Positions 41,617 to 55,391 are shown, counted from the stretch's first letter. The stretch: DNA of 64,000 nucleotides from Diploscapter coronatus (GCA_964036155.1 OZ038422.1:84157201-84221200), one strand, 5' to 3'. A program made the numbers and translations. Notes: a model not told the origin generated them from the letters alone.

Positions 41617-44600
41617 ATGGCGCCGTCGATGGAGGGGGCGCAGAGACGAGACTCGGACGATGAGAGCTGTTGGTGAGCGGGCAATTCAATACTTCTTTCC
41701 AACTCTTGGCAATTTCACTCAAATTTGTAGTCCTTAGAAAGTGCATACAATTTTGAGTTTCCTAGAGAAATTACTAAAAATTTGAAGGGGTGACCTTTCT
41801 TAAAGATAGATTTTTATTAGGAAAAACGGTGTTGTGACAACATTTTGAAATTTCAGTCCGACCTTCAAACTCGATCCAAATGCGCTAAACAAACAGCCAG
41901 AAGAGGTGTTCGACATCGTCGGAAAATTGGGAGAAGGGTAAAAATTTAGAAAACAAAAAGGCTAGTTACAAAGTTGAGGAAAGAATAGAATTTCTTCCGT
42001 AAAATTCTGGAATGAATCGAGAAAACTCAGCTGATAGAAATGTGAAATTTCAGATCGTATGGATCCGTGCACAAAGCGATTCATCGGGATTCCGGAGTGA
42101 CTCTGGCGATCAAGAAAGTCCCAGTTGACACTGATTTGCAGGTATTCGAAAAGTGATTGAAGCAGACTTCTCAAAACGCGACCCGCAGAAAAATAGTATA
42201 TCTTATCGAGAGAGAGAGAGAGAGAAGAAGACTATATGCTCTTTTCCTCTCTCGATATGTCATACTATTTTTGCGGGTCGAGTTTTGAGAAGTTTGGATA
42301 AAAGAAAATTGAATTTATTTTTTTTAGGAGATCATCAAAGAAATCAGCATCATGCAGCAATGCGACAGCAAATATGTCGTCAAATATTACGGATCCTACT
42401 TCAAGAACTCGGATTTGTGGGTTAGTCCAAGATTTTTTCCCAGCCAAAGCTAAACCCTTATTCCATTGGAATAAGTTTCTTTTTTTACAATTGCTTCCTA
42501 GATATTCCAAAGGAATAAAGTTTTCTGGATACGGGCACTGATATGATAAAATTTAGTCATTGTTTGCTAAGAAAACATACTTTCACTTTTTCTTTACAAC
42601 TTTAGATAAACTCGCCCAATATTTCGTAATTTTTTTCAGATCGTAATGGAATATTGCGGTGCAGGCTCTGTATCCGACATCATGAGATTGCGAAGGAAGA
42701 CGCTGAACGAAGAAGAAATCGGTGCAGTGCTAAGGGACACTTTGAAAGGACTCACTTATCTGCACGACCTGAAAAAGATTCATCGAGATATCAAGTGGGG
42801 TCTTGATCAATTCCTAAAAAAACTGGATATTTAAAAAATAATATCTTTTCATAAAAATTTTGTACTAAGAAAAACCTATTTCCACGCCCTTTTAAAATTT
42901 CTCTAAAATTACAAATATTTTCGATTTTCAGAGCCGGCAATATTCTGCTCAACACTCAGGGACACGCGAAGTTGGCTGATTTTGGGGTTGCTGGTCAACT
43001 TACTGTAAGTTTTTTTAATCTTGTTCAAATATTGGATCATCACAGAATTTCTTATAATTTAAAGCCAGGCTGTTTCTATTCAAAATACTTTTAGTCAGTT
43101 CTAATGGAATATGATCAGACTCCTCAAAACTCGACTCGCAGAAAAGGTAGTGCACCTTTCCGAGAGATAAAGAAGGCATGCTCTTTTCTCCTTCGAAATG
43201 GCAATTTTCTCTGCTGGTTGAGTTTTGAGAAGTCTGGATATGACTGAATTCATTTATTGCTATTTTCGAAAATCTTTGCTTCAGGACACGATGGCGAAGC
43301 GAAATACCGTAATCGGTACTCCATTTTGGATGGCTCCCGAGGTCATCGAGGAGATTGGCTACGACACGAAGGCGGACATCTGGAGTCTGGGCATCACTGC
43401 AATCGAAATGGCCGAGGGGCGGCCTCCCTATGCAGAGATCCACCCGATGCGAGCGATTTTTATGATCCCCACGAAGCCGCCTCCACACTTGAAGAAACCC
43501 GAGGATTTCTCGGAGATCTTCGACGATTTCATCAGGCAGTGCCTTGTCAAGAAACCGGATGAACGAAAAACTGCCGCGGAACTTCTGGAGGTTGGATTTT
43601 TGTTTATTTTTCTTTTGAAAAAATGTCGCGAAGGAGTTGAGATTTATAGTTTAAACTATTCTTTTTTATTTCCTGAGTGAAAACATGACGAGTTTAAAAG
43701 GACAATTTAGTAAAGTTGCTTATTGTTATATTTTGAAATTCAGCACCGATTCATCGTGAATGCAGCAGACTGCTCGGTTCTCCAAGCGATGATCAGCGAC
43801 GCGAAACGAATCGAAGAACAGCAGCTCAATCAGGTAAACGTTTTCCCATTTTATTAATAAAAATTTGGAATTCTTCAATTTTGACTACTTTTGAAATGAA
43901 TTTATGTATCAAAAAAAGAAAGAAAGTTCAGCATTGTTGTTTTCGAAGCAATAACTTTCGCTCACAATAAGCAATTATTTTTTGTGAATCATCGATTTTT
44001 CCTTTCTTTACCAAATGAATTTTCAGCAGCAACAGCAACAGCAACAGCAACAACAACAGACAGCCGACGCGAATGCAGCTACTCTGATAAGCACAATTCA
44101 GCAACAGACGATGATCAGTGAGGGGGGAGACGACGGAACACTCGTGCAGCATTCACATGGTAATAAAACATTTTTTTCAGGGTTTTTGAAAATCTAACCT
44201 ATTTTTAATTTAAAATAGTTTCGATAATAAAAAAGATAAAATCGTCTTTTTTTTAATTTTGAAAGATTCGAAAATTTCAGACACTTTCCAAACCGCTCAA
44301 AACCTCCGCAGTCAAATGCAGAGTCTAAGAATAGGAGGCGAGATTCCACCTAATGCGATGGGTATGTTACTTTTACTTATTATTTATTTGAAAAGTTCAG
44401 ATTTAAAAATAATAAGAATAATATCTTCACCAAAATTATTGAAATTTCAAAAATATCGTTTTTTATTTTCTAAAAATGTATTTTTAGCCCACGCGCTAGC
44501 CAATCCCCCTCCTCCCTACGTTCAACAGGCAGCTGCTCACGGCATTGCAGCTCTGGAGCAAAACGTTGCATTCGCGATGGGCACTGGACCTCATTTGCCC

Positions 44601-45057
44601 GTGGGAGCGGCTGATGATACGGAGTCCACTTTTTCGACTGTTCCGACAAAATGTAAGAAATTTTATTTCATTTTTCAGCGATTATTTGAAAAGTCCAAAA
44701 TACCAGGATTTTTGACAAGAAACGATAATATGAAGACTTTTTATAATTGATTTTCAAAATTATTGATATTTCTGAAGTATTGAAGAGTTTTTATTTCAGT
44801 AGACACTCAAGCGGAATACGAGAACCGATTCCAGCGCGCTATGGCAGAGGGCGATTATGAATTTCTCAAGGACTTGCCTTTGGATGAACTTGTGAACAGG
44901 AAAAGTCGTTTAGACATCGAAATGGATGAAGAAATTCGAGAGTTGAGAAGACGGTAATTTAAATTTTCATCCTTAAATAATTACTTTTCTCAGATACCAA
45001 ACCAAACGCCAACCAATTCTGGACGTAATTCAAACAAAGAACGCTAGTGTTCAATGA
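41617..45057 (+). CDS. cst-1: MST1/2-type (Hippo) Ser/Thr kinase with SARAH domain
   Basis: Starts MAPSMEGAQRRDSDD. Kinase exons follow: FDIVGKLGEGSYGSVHKAIH, LAIKKVPV (catalytic Lys), IVMEYCGAGSVSDIMRL, IHRDIKAGNILLN, LADFGVAGQL, then DTMAKRNTVIGTPFWMAPE with the activating T-loop Thr, and ADIWSLGITAIEMAEG. After the kinase comes a poly-Gln run (44025-44060), a low-complexity linker with NPPPPYVQQ, and a C-terminal SARAH helix (EYENRFQRAMAEGDYEFL, ELVNRKSRLDIEMDEEIREL). It ends at TGA 45055-45057; AATAAA is at 45340-45345. All catalytic residues are present. It acts upstream in the Hippo/Warts pathway through SARAH dimerisation. The symbol is by analogy with the C. elegans orthologues. Two related foldbacks sit in its introns. 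An acceptor lies 12 nt before the ATG. Confidence 0.95.
42163..42296. repeat. Foldback in MST kinase intron (family copy 1)
   Basis: CAGACTTCTCAAAACGCGAC + CCGCAGAAAAATAGTAT pairs with ATACTATTTTTGCGG + GTCGAGTTTTGAGAAGTTT. The core carries (GA)n, then GAAGAAGACTATATGCTC and TTTTCCTCTCTCGA. Confidence 0.85.
43114..43238. repeat. Foldback in MST kinase intron (family copy 2)
   Basis: CAGACTCCTCAAAACTCGAC + TCGCAGAAAAGG pairs with CAATTTTCTCTGCTGG + TTGAGTTTTGAGAAGTCT. The outer arms are clearly related to those of 42163-42296, and the core GAAGGCATGCTCTTTTCTCC is shared. Confidence 0.85.
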
Positions 45058-45478
45058 CACTTGCTACATTCTATGAATTAATTATTGGAAATTTATGCCC
45101 TAAGCTGATTAGATTTTCCCCTTCTTTCATTTTTTGTATTCAAAACTATTTTAAGGCCTTTCTTGCAAATACTTGTAAATCGTTATCGCATGTAACTGGT
45201 ATTACATTCAAAAAATTATTTAACTTCTCTAGAATTAAAAAGTCAATAATATTTCATTTGTTCGAACTGAAAGTCGCTCATGGTGCTCCACTCAAATTAT
45301 CGATCAAAGATTCTTTATTTTTCTAGATTCAGACACCAGAATAAAGTATTTTAATTTAAAAAAGACTTTTTTTTTATGAAACCAATTGGATTTGGCTTTA
45401 TCCCATTATGTATCTTCGATTGTGTGTGGTTTTCATTTTTTAGCTTATCTTGAAAAGTTCATTCTTCTCTCAATCAAA

Positions 45479-45613
45479 CGTTGGGGCGTTTTCCACCGCA
45501 AGCAAATGTCCCTTATGCAGTAAGTTATTCCAGTCAGCTTTGCAATTACTATCCTCAATAATGGAACGAGGAAAATGACCACGGCGAATATTTGCGGTGG
45601 AAAACGTCCAACG
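45479..45613. repeat. Foldback between kinase and COA5
   Basis: CGTTGGGGCGTTTTCCACCG (left) and CGGTGGAAAACGTCCAACG (right) are near-perfect complements around an interior of about 90 nt. It lies between the MST poly(A) signal and the COA5 start. Confidence 0.8.
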
Positions 45614-45709
45614 CCTGTTCTTAATGAAAATGTTCACCTAAAATGGATGGGCTTTCTGAATTAGTGGTAGGTAAACTTTCCAAGAAGAATTTAGAATATT
45701 TTCAGAAAG

Positions 45710-46352
45710 ATGACGTCTCCAACGATGGTGAAGCAGACCTACGAGAGTGACGATGGAAGCGAGGCGAAGAAGACGGGCGTCGCGTGCGACCGAGCCAGAC
45801 AGGCACTCAAGGAGTGCCTCAAGAATTCCGACTGCGTACAGGTGCATGCCAGGTAGAAATTTCTATTGTTTGAAATTTCCGAGAGAATAAAATGATAGAT
45901 TTTTGAATGAGCAGAATTTTCTTCTTATGTTTTTTTTTTTTTTTTTAATTTTATTTTCATCCATCAATTGCTTTTTTATTATATACTTAAAAGGCGGTAA
46001 GGATTGAATTCATTTTCGAGATGTTGCTGAGATTATTTGAAAAATCGATTTAAAAAAAGAACTAATAAAATTTCTGAAATTCGTACAAATTTCAGATCCG
46101 CCCGTGACTGCCTTCGAGCGGACGACGGTACCGTTCCCTACAAATGTGCGACGCTTCTGGAAACATTTTCTGCGTGCAAACGATCTCTGGTATGATTTGA
46201 TCATTTTCTTTAATTCGTGAGTTTAAATTCGTCAATTTTAAATTTATTTTTTCTAACATTTTAAATCGAAATTTACCTGAATGTTAAAAGAATAAAATTT
46301 ATTTCAGGTGGACATGCGATCTCGATTCAGAGGGAGGAAAGGAGACGTTTGA
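45710..46352 (+). CDS. coa-5: Cytochrome c oxidase assembly factor COA5/PET191 (93 aa)
   Basis: Three exons (45710-45852, 46096-46189, 46308-46352), 282 nt. After a variable N-terminus comes ACDRARQALKECLKNSDCVQ, then RDCLRADDGTVPYKC, ETFSACKRSLVDMRSRFRG and RKGDV. The spaced cysteines (C...C...DC, DC...KC...C) and the CKRSxxDxRxRFRGRKG tail are diagnostic of COA5/PET191, a twin-Cys intermembrane-space protein needed for complex IV assembly. A TTTTCAG acceptor is only 4 nt before the ATG. AATAAA is at 46409-46414. Confidence 0.93.
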
Positions 46353-49300
46353 TTTGAAAAAAGAAGCGATTATTATTTATCTGAAATAGTGTAGAGTTGT
46401 AGATTTTGAATAAATTATTTCAACCATTTTATTTTCTCAATTGATTTTACTAACGGTTCATTGAACCAAATGCAGTTTTATCTCGTTGGTTTTCCTGAAT
46501 TTCAATAATTCTCCACTTTTCAGATTCATTAATAGTTCAACTTGAGTCGAGTTCTCATTTGACTGACTGACCATTCAAATTCGCGCTCAACTTCATTCGA
46601 AAAGGTACGCTCATTTTTCCTTTATCGAGTGCCGTACTTGGTATTTAACTGACAAAATCGCGTAATGCTAGTGAATGATACCAGCGCGAGAAAGATAACA
46701 TTAACTTCTGTGCTGACTTCTAGATTATTTTTTACCTATTCTTCTAAAATAGGTTTACTTTTCCTCTACCTTTCAATTGTGATCCTTCATTTTCTTCTTT
46801 TTCATCCTTTCCCTTCTGTATGTTTGTTTCTCATGGTTCTGCTTCATTGCGCTAATGATGCAAATCACCGTTTTACACACACACGCGCGCGCGATCTGAC
46901 GATTTATTTGAAGGCGAAAAATTGAGCGGAAAATGAAAATTTTGAAGTTTTTGGAGGTAAGGCAATTACAAAGCGCCATTTCTTTCACCTGGATGAAGAT
47001 GATAATTTCCGATTCAACATGGAATTTTACTTTTAGTTACGATAACATAGATTTAAGGATTCTTCCTTAGGGCTATATAAAAATGTCAATTTTACATTAG
47101 TATGAAGGTATTATCGAAATTTGTCCAAAGTCTGCTTCTGTACTAACAGTGGTTTTCACTTTATTATTGATCTATATGATACGCAGTTTTATGATCTTCG
47201 TGGGAAACTCTTTGAATTGACTGTTATCTAAGATCTAGGGGATGACAAGGTTAATCGGTCATTTTTGGATTAGAATATGCTTGTATCAGGGCTAGATAAA
47301 TCCAAACTTTCGAGCTTTCAAAAGTCAGATAATTTCAAAGCGTTTATTCATCCCTGAAGCTCATATTGCTTGGTCCATTAATTCAAAGTTTGTTGAATTT
47401 CCATTACCGTATGCAAAACGTCCTACACCTGCACATTCTTTCCATTCTTCATTCGTCTCTTTCCTTCTTTCGTATCAACAAATCATCTTTGCCCCTTTCT
47501 GTAATGCACAGAAGCATCCTTTCTGGCGGCACTTCATTAGGACATAAGTTAGCCGAAGGCAATGCATCATATTCTGGGGAGAGGAGGAAAACATGACAAA
47601 TAGGATATGTGACAGGACTGAAAGATATCAGATATAATATCGCCCCCTTTCACTTTTATACTCATTTTCCCATTGATCTAAACTTTGATACAATAACATG
47701 GCGGGTTGTCTTTTGTCTTTAGAATTACGGTAGCTCAATTATATGGTTGGTGATAAGATGAATAACTTTTGCGATAAAATTAGATCACTTTTGTCACCTT
47801 TTCAAAATTTATTTTAAAATCGATTTTTAATAATAATTTCAAAAGATAAATTTATCCAAATTTTATTCGATTATGAGTTGTGTTTCTCTGAAATAATAAT
47901 AATAATAATCACTTTTACTATTCAATGAGTTTCTCTTTTTATCGAATGACGCCTCAAAGTCGCTTTCTTATTATTTCTGACACAATAAGAAGTCCATGGG
48001 AAACGGCTTTTTTCTTCGACAAAATCTCTTTCTCGTACAAAGAGTTTTCTATGCAAATCTGACTGAACTGATTGAATTCCATTTTCCCCCTATTTTTGTT
48101 GGCTATTCATCCGACGAACTGTGAAATAAGCAAAATATGAATGACAACTCGAAAGGATATTAGAGGATATGACCAAATGTATTCATGAATTCATGAATAG
48201 ACCGTTTATATTAAGATGTCACCTTTAAAAATTTGATCTTTACTGAAAGTTCATATGTTCCTCTCGTAAAATTGTGTAAGAAAGAAATATTGAAGATTTC
48301 ACGAAGTCTACCTCTCAAATGTCATCAAAGTTTTCATGAAAAATGATGACGTCTAAATTTTTTGACGGATATTTGAATATCTGACCGGATAAAGGATATT
48401 CATTCATAGGCCTTGTTTGTATCGCTTAAACATGACTGACTTTGTCAAAAGACCCGCTTTATTTGAAGGGATTAGGAAAGTCAAATCTGTTGGTGTGTTT
48501 GGAAACAGAATGGTGCAATGTTGTTTAGTGCAGGAGTACAGGAAATGGCGCAATCGGGGTGGACTTCATCTCTTGGTTCTTGATTAAGCCGAAAGAAGAG
48601 TGATATTTGGATAGAGGCAAGCGGAAGGACACACCGAGTTTCAAGTGGAGAGGCGTTGTGAGTTGCGAGTGCAAAGATTAGAGAGACAAGCGACAAGGCT
48701 AATGAATCAAGGGATACTGTATCCATTTATTCGCATTTTCCATCTGTTAAAACAGTGAAAGCTTTAAAACGCCTAGAGATTTTTCTCATGATGAATGGCA
48801 GTGAAATGATAAGGTCGAATCGGTTTTTAAAGTGATGTGTTACACATCGTTCGAGTTTGGAGAATGGTGAAGAACAGGAACTTTCTAAATTCCTAACTTC
48901 AAATTCTTAGTTTATTCGGTGACAATTAAGAAAACTGAAAATAGAAGCATTACCTCATTCATGCAATTTACTGTATATCTGTTTTCCTATGCAAAAATGC
49001 CTTATCTTTCCAAAACTCCCCCGAAAATTCATGATAAGCAAAGTGATGTGTCATTCTCGTCTTTGTTTGATATGATTGCCTTTTTCGTGGATTCCTGTAT
49101 GATTCATAGACTCATTCTTTTGTGCAAGCCAGAACGAGTCATCATTTAACTATTCATAGAAATACATAGTCATGCTTCATCAATTGCAACAAAAACTCGG
49201 GAATTGGGTTGTTTTGTTTGAATTTTAGGTAAATCAACTTTATCTGAAATATCCTATTTTCCGAGTGCCATTTTCTAGAAAAAATAGGCATCTTTCATGT

Positions 49301-52300
49301 GGCACATCATCCCCTTTTATCGGCTCTTTCAATTTTTAGTAATAGCATATCAATGCTGGTTTTATTCTTCATTTTGAAATAGCCCTGAAAACCTTATGGT
49401 TTTCAACCTTCCGTCAAAATTTCTCAAATTCACAAAATTCAATTCAATTTGAGCCCGTCTTTATTCTGTCAGAGACAGGAAAGAAGAATGGAATAAAGAC
49501 AGTCGTCTGAAATTGGCGAATTTGCGAACAATAACATGAGCGAATTAAGGGATTATGCAATGCCTCGCATTGAGGGAAGAAGAAAGAAATCTGAAGACAG
49601 GGGGAAAAAGGCCTTGGGAAGCTGATGTGATGGAAAGGAAATGCAGAAGAGACAGAAATGGAGACAAAGAAACTTGCAAACGAGCCAACCAGCCGAGTGA
49701 ATGACACTCACACAATGGACAGATGGGACGAGTTGAGTTGGAGAATAGGAAATTGCAAGACAAATTGATACGTTTAACGGTCATGGGGGCGTTTGGATTT
49801 TGTAGGTGATATTTATTCGAACTTATCGGAGATATCAAATCTCTGAGTCAATAAGGAGTTTTTGGTCTATGTGAATAGCAAGGCGTGGCTTCAAGAAGGA
49901 GAACAAATGAATGGGTTATCGCGGCCTTTGAACATTGTTTCTCATCAATTCATCATTTGATGATGGCTTTGTGTTTATTTGATCTCAGACACTAATTCAC
50001 TTTGGTCTATTGAAAAAATATACTTCAGAATGAGGCCAGGCTGAAATTTGATTATTCCTTGATCCCCTTTCATTAATAAGAATTTGAAGGGCTTAACTTC
50101 AAACTCCAAATTGAAGTGAATTTAAATTCAGATTCAGAATTTCTTGATTTATTCGCCCATTATTTCGACCACAATGCCAATCGGTTTTCCCCTCATTTCC
50201 CTTCATTTTTCCCTTTCTCACACAACTATGTCCTCTGTTCAGTGTTTGTGAAAGGAAATACGCGAATTGAGAATTGGGGGGAGAAAAGTTCGAAAAGAGG
50301 AAGAAAACGGCTAAAATACAGAAATGCAGCAGAAATAAAGAGGGAAACATTGAACATTGTTAGAGGACAAGAAAAGAGGTATTTGTCTTGAGGCACACAA
50401 TGTCTGAAATTGGAAAGGAGCAGTGAAATAAGGGTGATTGACAGTTCACAGGGCATGTGACGAGAAAATTTAGAAATTGATGCAAATAAAAACTGACTCA
50501 TAGCTTTCAACTCTAAATCTGACCCTTTAACTCGGACATTAATATCGTACTTTGACTACATTACAGACTCTTTTATTTTAATCGGTGATTCTGACTTCGA
50601 AACTTTAACTATGATTCTAAGAATCCAATTCCAATCCCATTGAAAGCGATATTTATTTATTTCTTTGTCATACATCTGATCAGCAAAGTTAACAATTCGA
50701 ACTATGAATTTAGAATGTGCCTGAAATCGGTAATGGAAATGCAATCAAAATGGCATGGCAAAGTTAGGGAATGAGGATTTTTAAAGAAAATTTTGGAAAT
50801 GAGCCTAAATTTATCTCAACTTTCTTTGATCAGCTCATTTCTTAGATTTAGAATCGACTCATACAAAGCGAATAACTGCGAAAAATTAGCTTTTTCTTTG
50901 CAAAATTCACCCGCTTTCCACCTAAAAAGAGGGTCAACTTTCCAATAAGCCCAAAATATTACAACAAAATGCAATTTAATCAAACCTAATTGTAAGCATG
51001 AATAACTCGACATAGAAATCCATATTGCATTGACGTTTGTAGACCTTCAAATAATTTTGAGAAAATACCGGAATAATTTTGGAAGTAGAAAAAATCTTTG
51101 TAGAAATCGAAAAAGGAATGCACAACTTGGAACAGATCTTAATGAAAAATGAACAAATTACAATGAATCTTGAAAAAGAAATCATTAAAATTGTAAAGCG
51201 ATGAAAATCATCAGCAAGTAGAGCTGCATCTTTGAACACGTAGAGGAGAATAAGAAGAAGTAGGTTGTAGGAAAATCGAAGAATGAAGCTTAGACGGACT
51301 TAGTGTCTGAAACGAATGGTTTATCATTGAGATCTGATGGATATGCTCCATGGCTAACTCAAAAATTGCAAATTGCAACTATTTAGCAATAGAGCAGATC
51401 TTGCATGAACTCGGTATTTTCGTGTGTATTTTCCGATAGAGGAGGATGATATCGATTAAAGACGTCTGTTTGTCCTACTGTATCTCCCCTTCTCTTATCT
51501 TTTATCAGCGGCTTATCTTTCTTCCATTCTTCTGCGCCGCGTCATTTTCTTGTGCTGCGATTTGAATGAAATGATTGAAAATTCTCGGGGATAAATAAAT
51601 GCATTGTGAATTGAATTGAATGCAGAGTCAAAGGGGTTGTGGCTGTACCTCTTTGACTGGCAGAGAAAAGACAGGGCAAAATGCAGAAAGACAGGCAGAA
51701 ATACAGGAAGAGAGGCCAATTCAGATGGCGGCGACACGAATAACAATACAGAACAAACAATGAACAACACAGGGGCAAGGGGGAAGGAGAATCAACGAAA
51801 ACGACGAAACGAAAAACCAGCAAAATTGAAGAATAGCAAGGTGCAAGGCGAATTGAATACAAGGATTGATGGAATTAGGAAGGTCGAATCCGGAAAGTGA
51901 CTGCATATTGATTGGATTTAGGCGCAAGATCTTTGAAATTTTAAAGCCATTGTTTGGCACTTCCTAATTCTTCGCTAAAATGTGACTGTAAACCATACCG
52001 AAACCACATTTAGGCCCTAAATTATGCTAAATTTCATACTTTTTCATCTTGCACAATAGAATGATTCACGATGTTCTCCTATTTTCGCGAGTAAGAATTG
52101 CATCACCATTCCAACTTTTTAGAGCATTTTGAATTGGAAAGCCAAATATTGTCTCATTTTGTATCGAAGAGTTGTCTCGCGAACTGGTTATGAATTTGAT
52201 TAGCGAAAAGAAATGAAAGAAGTGCGAAAAATGGCTGCTGCTTCTGGCTTTGAGCAAAGCTATTGACACTTTTCACGCAAATATCATCATCATTACCGCT

Positions 52301-53669
52301 TTTTCAATTGTTTGTTTGTCTTTGTGCGCAGCTGTCGGTTGTCTTTGTTTTTAATTTTGGGAATACTTTTCTCCCAAATTTTGGAGAAAGTACTCGTTAT
52401 TATCTGAATTACACATTGTTTGTATTTCTAGCGTCTGCATCTGCATATAATTAATTTCAAGGGCCCCCTTTTAAATCGGAATCTAAGAGTCGACATATAA
52501 GGACGGTGTGACTCGAAGCGGAAGAATAAAGGGGAGAATTGAAATGTTAGAGGCAATTCATGAGGGGGTGAATTTGTTCCCGGGAACAAACTGGGAGAAA
52601 ATCGGGAAAGAATTGGGAGTAGCGAAATGCAAACAGGCGCAAGACGCATTGCACAGCACAATAGGGCAGGTTGAATGAATGACTGTCGGAAAGGAAAACT
52701 ACTGCAAATGAATGCAAGCAAAGACTGCGCATGAGAAATATAGGCGCTTTAGAGCTATTTGGAAAATTGGAAAATACAAGACAAATCATGATAATTGTCA
52801 AACATCAAGAATTTGAAGAAAAAAACGAATGAAGATCAAATTTTTTTAGTTGAGTTGATTACATTTCAATAATGGTTCAAGCTATGATTTTGACATCAAT
52901 TTAAATATTCTGTTTTTAGGTCGACTATTTTGTATCTGAAAATATTGAATCTTCATTCACGTTCTTTGTAATTTCCACATTTCGATACTTTAGACACTCA
53001 TTTTCAATTTTCGAAGTGCAAATGAAGCGCGCTTAACCTTTCTTCAGCACGGTATTTTATGTAGCGGAAGGGGAACTGGACATATGAGATTGGCGATTCA
53101 ACTCTAAGCAACTTGCTGCCAGACAATTCTCCTTGAATGGGCAGCTGCTAAGTGTCGAATGGGGGAATTGTCGAATTGTCAAGAGGGTTGATGCTTCGGC
53201 AAAATTGCCAAATTTGGAATCGCGTCGGGCAAATGAGGTATGACACAATGGCGGGCCGCGTGTCGCAAAAGAATTCAATCATTCTAGTTCTCACTCCTGC
53301 TGACAGTCTATTTTTAATACCACTACTGTATTTGGAAGCGGTAAAATAAACCAGAATTCAAGCATATCGCGCGCAAATAACAAAAGCAGTAACACTCTTG
53401 CATATCAAATAGCACATTTGAAGAGAAGTATATTTAGAAGGTAATTACGGTAATTTTTGGACGATGACATAAAAATTGTCTTTTTGATTCCTATTATAGG
53501 AGCAATTCAAATGAACAGAAATATTGGCATAGAGAGAAGGGACGAGTAAATTTTGCTAGAAACCGACAAGATTTAGCTAAAAATGCCGACTTTCCAAAAT
53601 TGATAGATAGACTTATTAAAAACCAGCATAAAGCTAAAGATACTTACATTTTTTTTTTTATTGTTTTGA
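46353..53669. other. Gene-poor region downstream of SoxB gene
   Basis: About 7.3 kb with no supported gene. AT-rich DNA alternates with GC-richer, purine-skewed islands (about 48490-48720, 49450-49750, 50180-50470, 51610-51900, 52520-52740, 53050-53270). These open overlapping frames on both strands, with no domain and no splice logic. Candidate regulatory DNA. A short alternating (AC)n(GC)n run is near 46875-46892. Confidence 0.45.
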
Positions 53670-55391
53670 TCAAGGACCCGGCATGGAGACGTTGGGCGTG
53701 TGTGAGGGCGTTAGGTGTGCTGAGGAGACTGCAGACGGAGTCGTCGCCGTGGCTGAGCCTGTGCCTGAGGCTGCAGCCACTCGGGCAGCATACGCCTGCA
53801 TTATGTTGTACGGGGAGTACGGGGCAGCCGAGAGGACGGCAGTCGAAGGGAAGAAATGCGAATAGTACGTCGATAGATCAGCCGCCGAGGTTTTTAGAGA
53901 GTCCTGAATTATTTCGATTTTTGACGATAGGATAATCTTTATCAGTCTGACTAGAGGATTTTTAGGTTGTGAAATTTCGACGAAAACCAACTTTTTCAAA
54001 TGTGGAACCTTCTCAGTTGTGAAAGTTTCGCCCTCCCACAATTCACTATTTGAATATTTAGTGATGAAAAATGTTCTGATTTTCGGTTATGGGATTTTCG
54101 AGCATCAAAAATTGCATGAAGCTCAAGCTTTTCTGGAAGGTTAATAAAAAGGTGACTTCAAAAATCCTCATACCAATGGTGAGTATCCCGCAGCGGCGAA
54201 AAGTGAGGGTGACGGGAAGGCGGCGAATGGGAGGCTGACAGGCAGTCGGCTGTTCGGATTCTTCATAGCTGCTTTCGGTTTTCTTCTTGGACGATATTTG
54301 TAGTCAGGATGTTCCTGCAAATAGGATCTCAAATTATTGGAAGTTCAACCCAAGACAGATTTGAGTAAACTCTTCATGAAGTCCAACTTATACATGAACT
54401 CTTCAATGAAATTAATGTTTTCCAGATCCCTCCCCTATAATTTCTCGTTCTCGTTGAAACTTACAAAAACAACCATATCTTTACGAAGGCAAAGTTTGAG
54501 ATCATTCGGCCAATTTTTAGTCAAGTCCATTCCCGTTCCTTGTTCCCGCGCACTCAAACAATTCATTCGAAATTTCCTTGTCTTTCGACTTCCCCGCGAA
54601 TCTCGCCAATTTGCATTCGAATGCATTCACTTCCCGTCTTTTCTCTCCCCACCAGATTTTACTCGCATTCAAATTTACAAGAAAAGTTTATATTTTCGAA
54701 GAATTAGACCAGATTGAATGAGAACTGATAAAGAAGCGATGAAGATCACCTTCATATGCAACTGCCTGAGCCTCTTTGCCTCATCGATGAAAGGTCTCTT
54801 TTCCTGTTCTGGAAGTTGTTTCCATTCCGCTCCGAGTCGTTTGCTGATTTCCGAGTTGTGCATTTTTGGGTTGTCCTGGAATTTGTTTGATCATAAGTTG
54901 ATCTCCAATTTTCTTTGGAAAGTTCACCTAGTTTTTCTACATCAAATTTTTGCTGATCTTTCAAAGTTTCTATTTTTTCATACCTGCGCCATTTTCCTTC
55001 TCTGTCCTCGGCTCCAGACCATGAAGGCGCTAAAGTTTAGAAATTATCTCGAGGATCTTAAAATAATAGGGGCAATCTGGAAAAGTCGTTGCAATGAAAA
55101 TAGGATAAGGCATGGTGGGGAAATGAACCCCTTCTCATGTTATTTAGCTCGCAACTACTTCTTTAGGTTGTCAGAAAAGCCGTACTTCATGGGTCGTTTG
55201 ACGTGGTTGGCATCGCACACTTCTGTCGGGGATTTTCCCTCGTGCAGTGGTGGAGTGGTGTCTGACGGACTTGCGGCCATGGAAGAGACTGATGCAGTCT
55301 CGTCATCTTCCTGTTCCGCTTCAGCCTCAGTCACCTTCGACGTCTCTTCGGGAGTCAGCAATGATGGGTAGAGAAGCGAAATTTCGTTCAT
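53670..55391 (-). CDS. sox-2: SoxB-type HMG-box transcription factor (250 aa)
   Basis: Five exons (55186-55391, 54984-55029, 54750-54875, 54174-54314, 53670-53903) total 753 nt and keep frame. An acidic N-terminus ([17 protein letters not shown]) precedes the HMG box, which is split over four exons: [57 protein letters not shown], then [19 protein letters not shown]. The box is nearly identical to group B Sox proteins. The C-terminal part is Ala/Ser/Tyr/Pro-rich ([33 protein letters not shown]), as in SoxB activation regions. Group B1 versus B2 cannot be settled by eye, so the symbol is tentative. DNA-binding residues look intact. The protein is shorter than vertebrate SOX2. An ATTTTAG acceptor lies 7 nt before the ATG. 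Confidence 0.93.

Noticed and set aside
46875..46892. Alternating (AC)n(GC)n run as Z-DNA element
   Set aside because: Only about 18 bp; simple-sequence explanation is sufficient.
46665..46925. 86-codon hydrophobic frame downstream of COA5
   Set aside because: Hydrophobicity comes from T-rich DNA; no acceptor near the ATG and no recognisable homology.
48481..52801. Frames of 80-106 codons in the SoxB desert
   Set aside because: They occur in multiple frames and on both strands of GC-richer islands; treated as candidate regulatory DNA instead.
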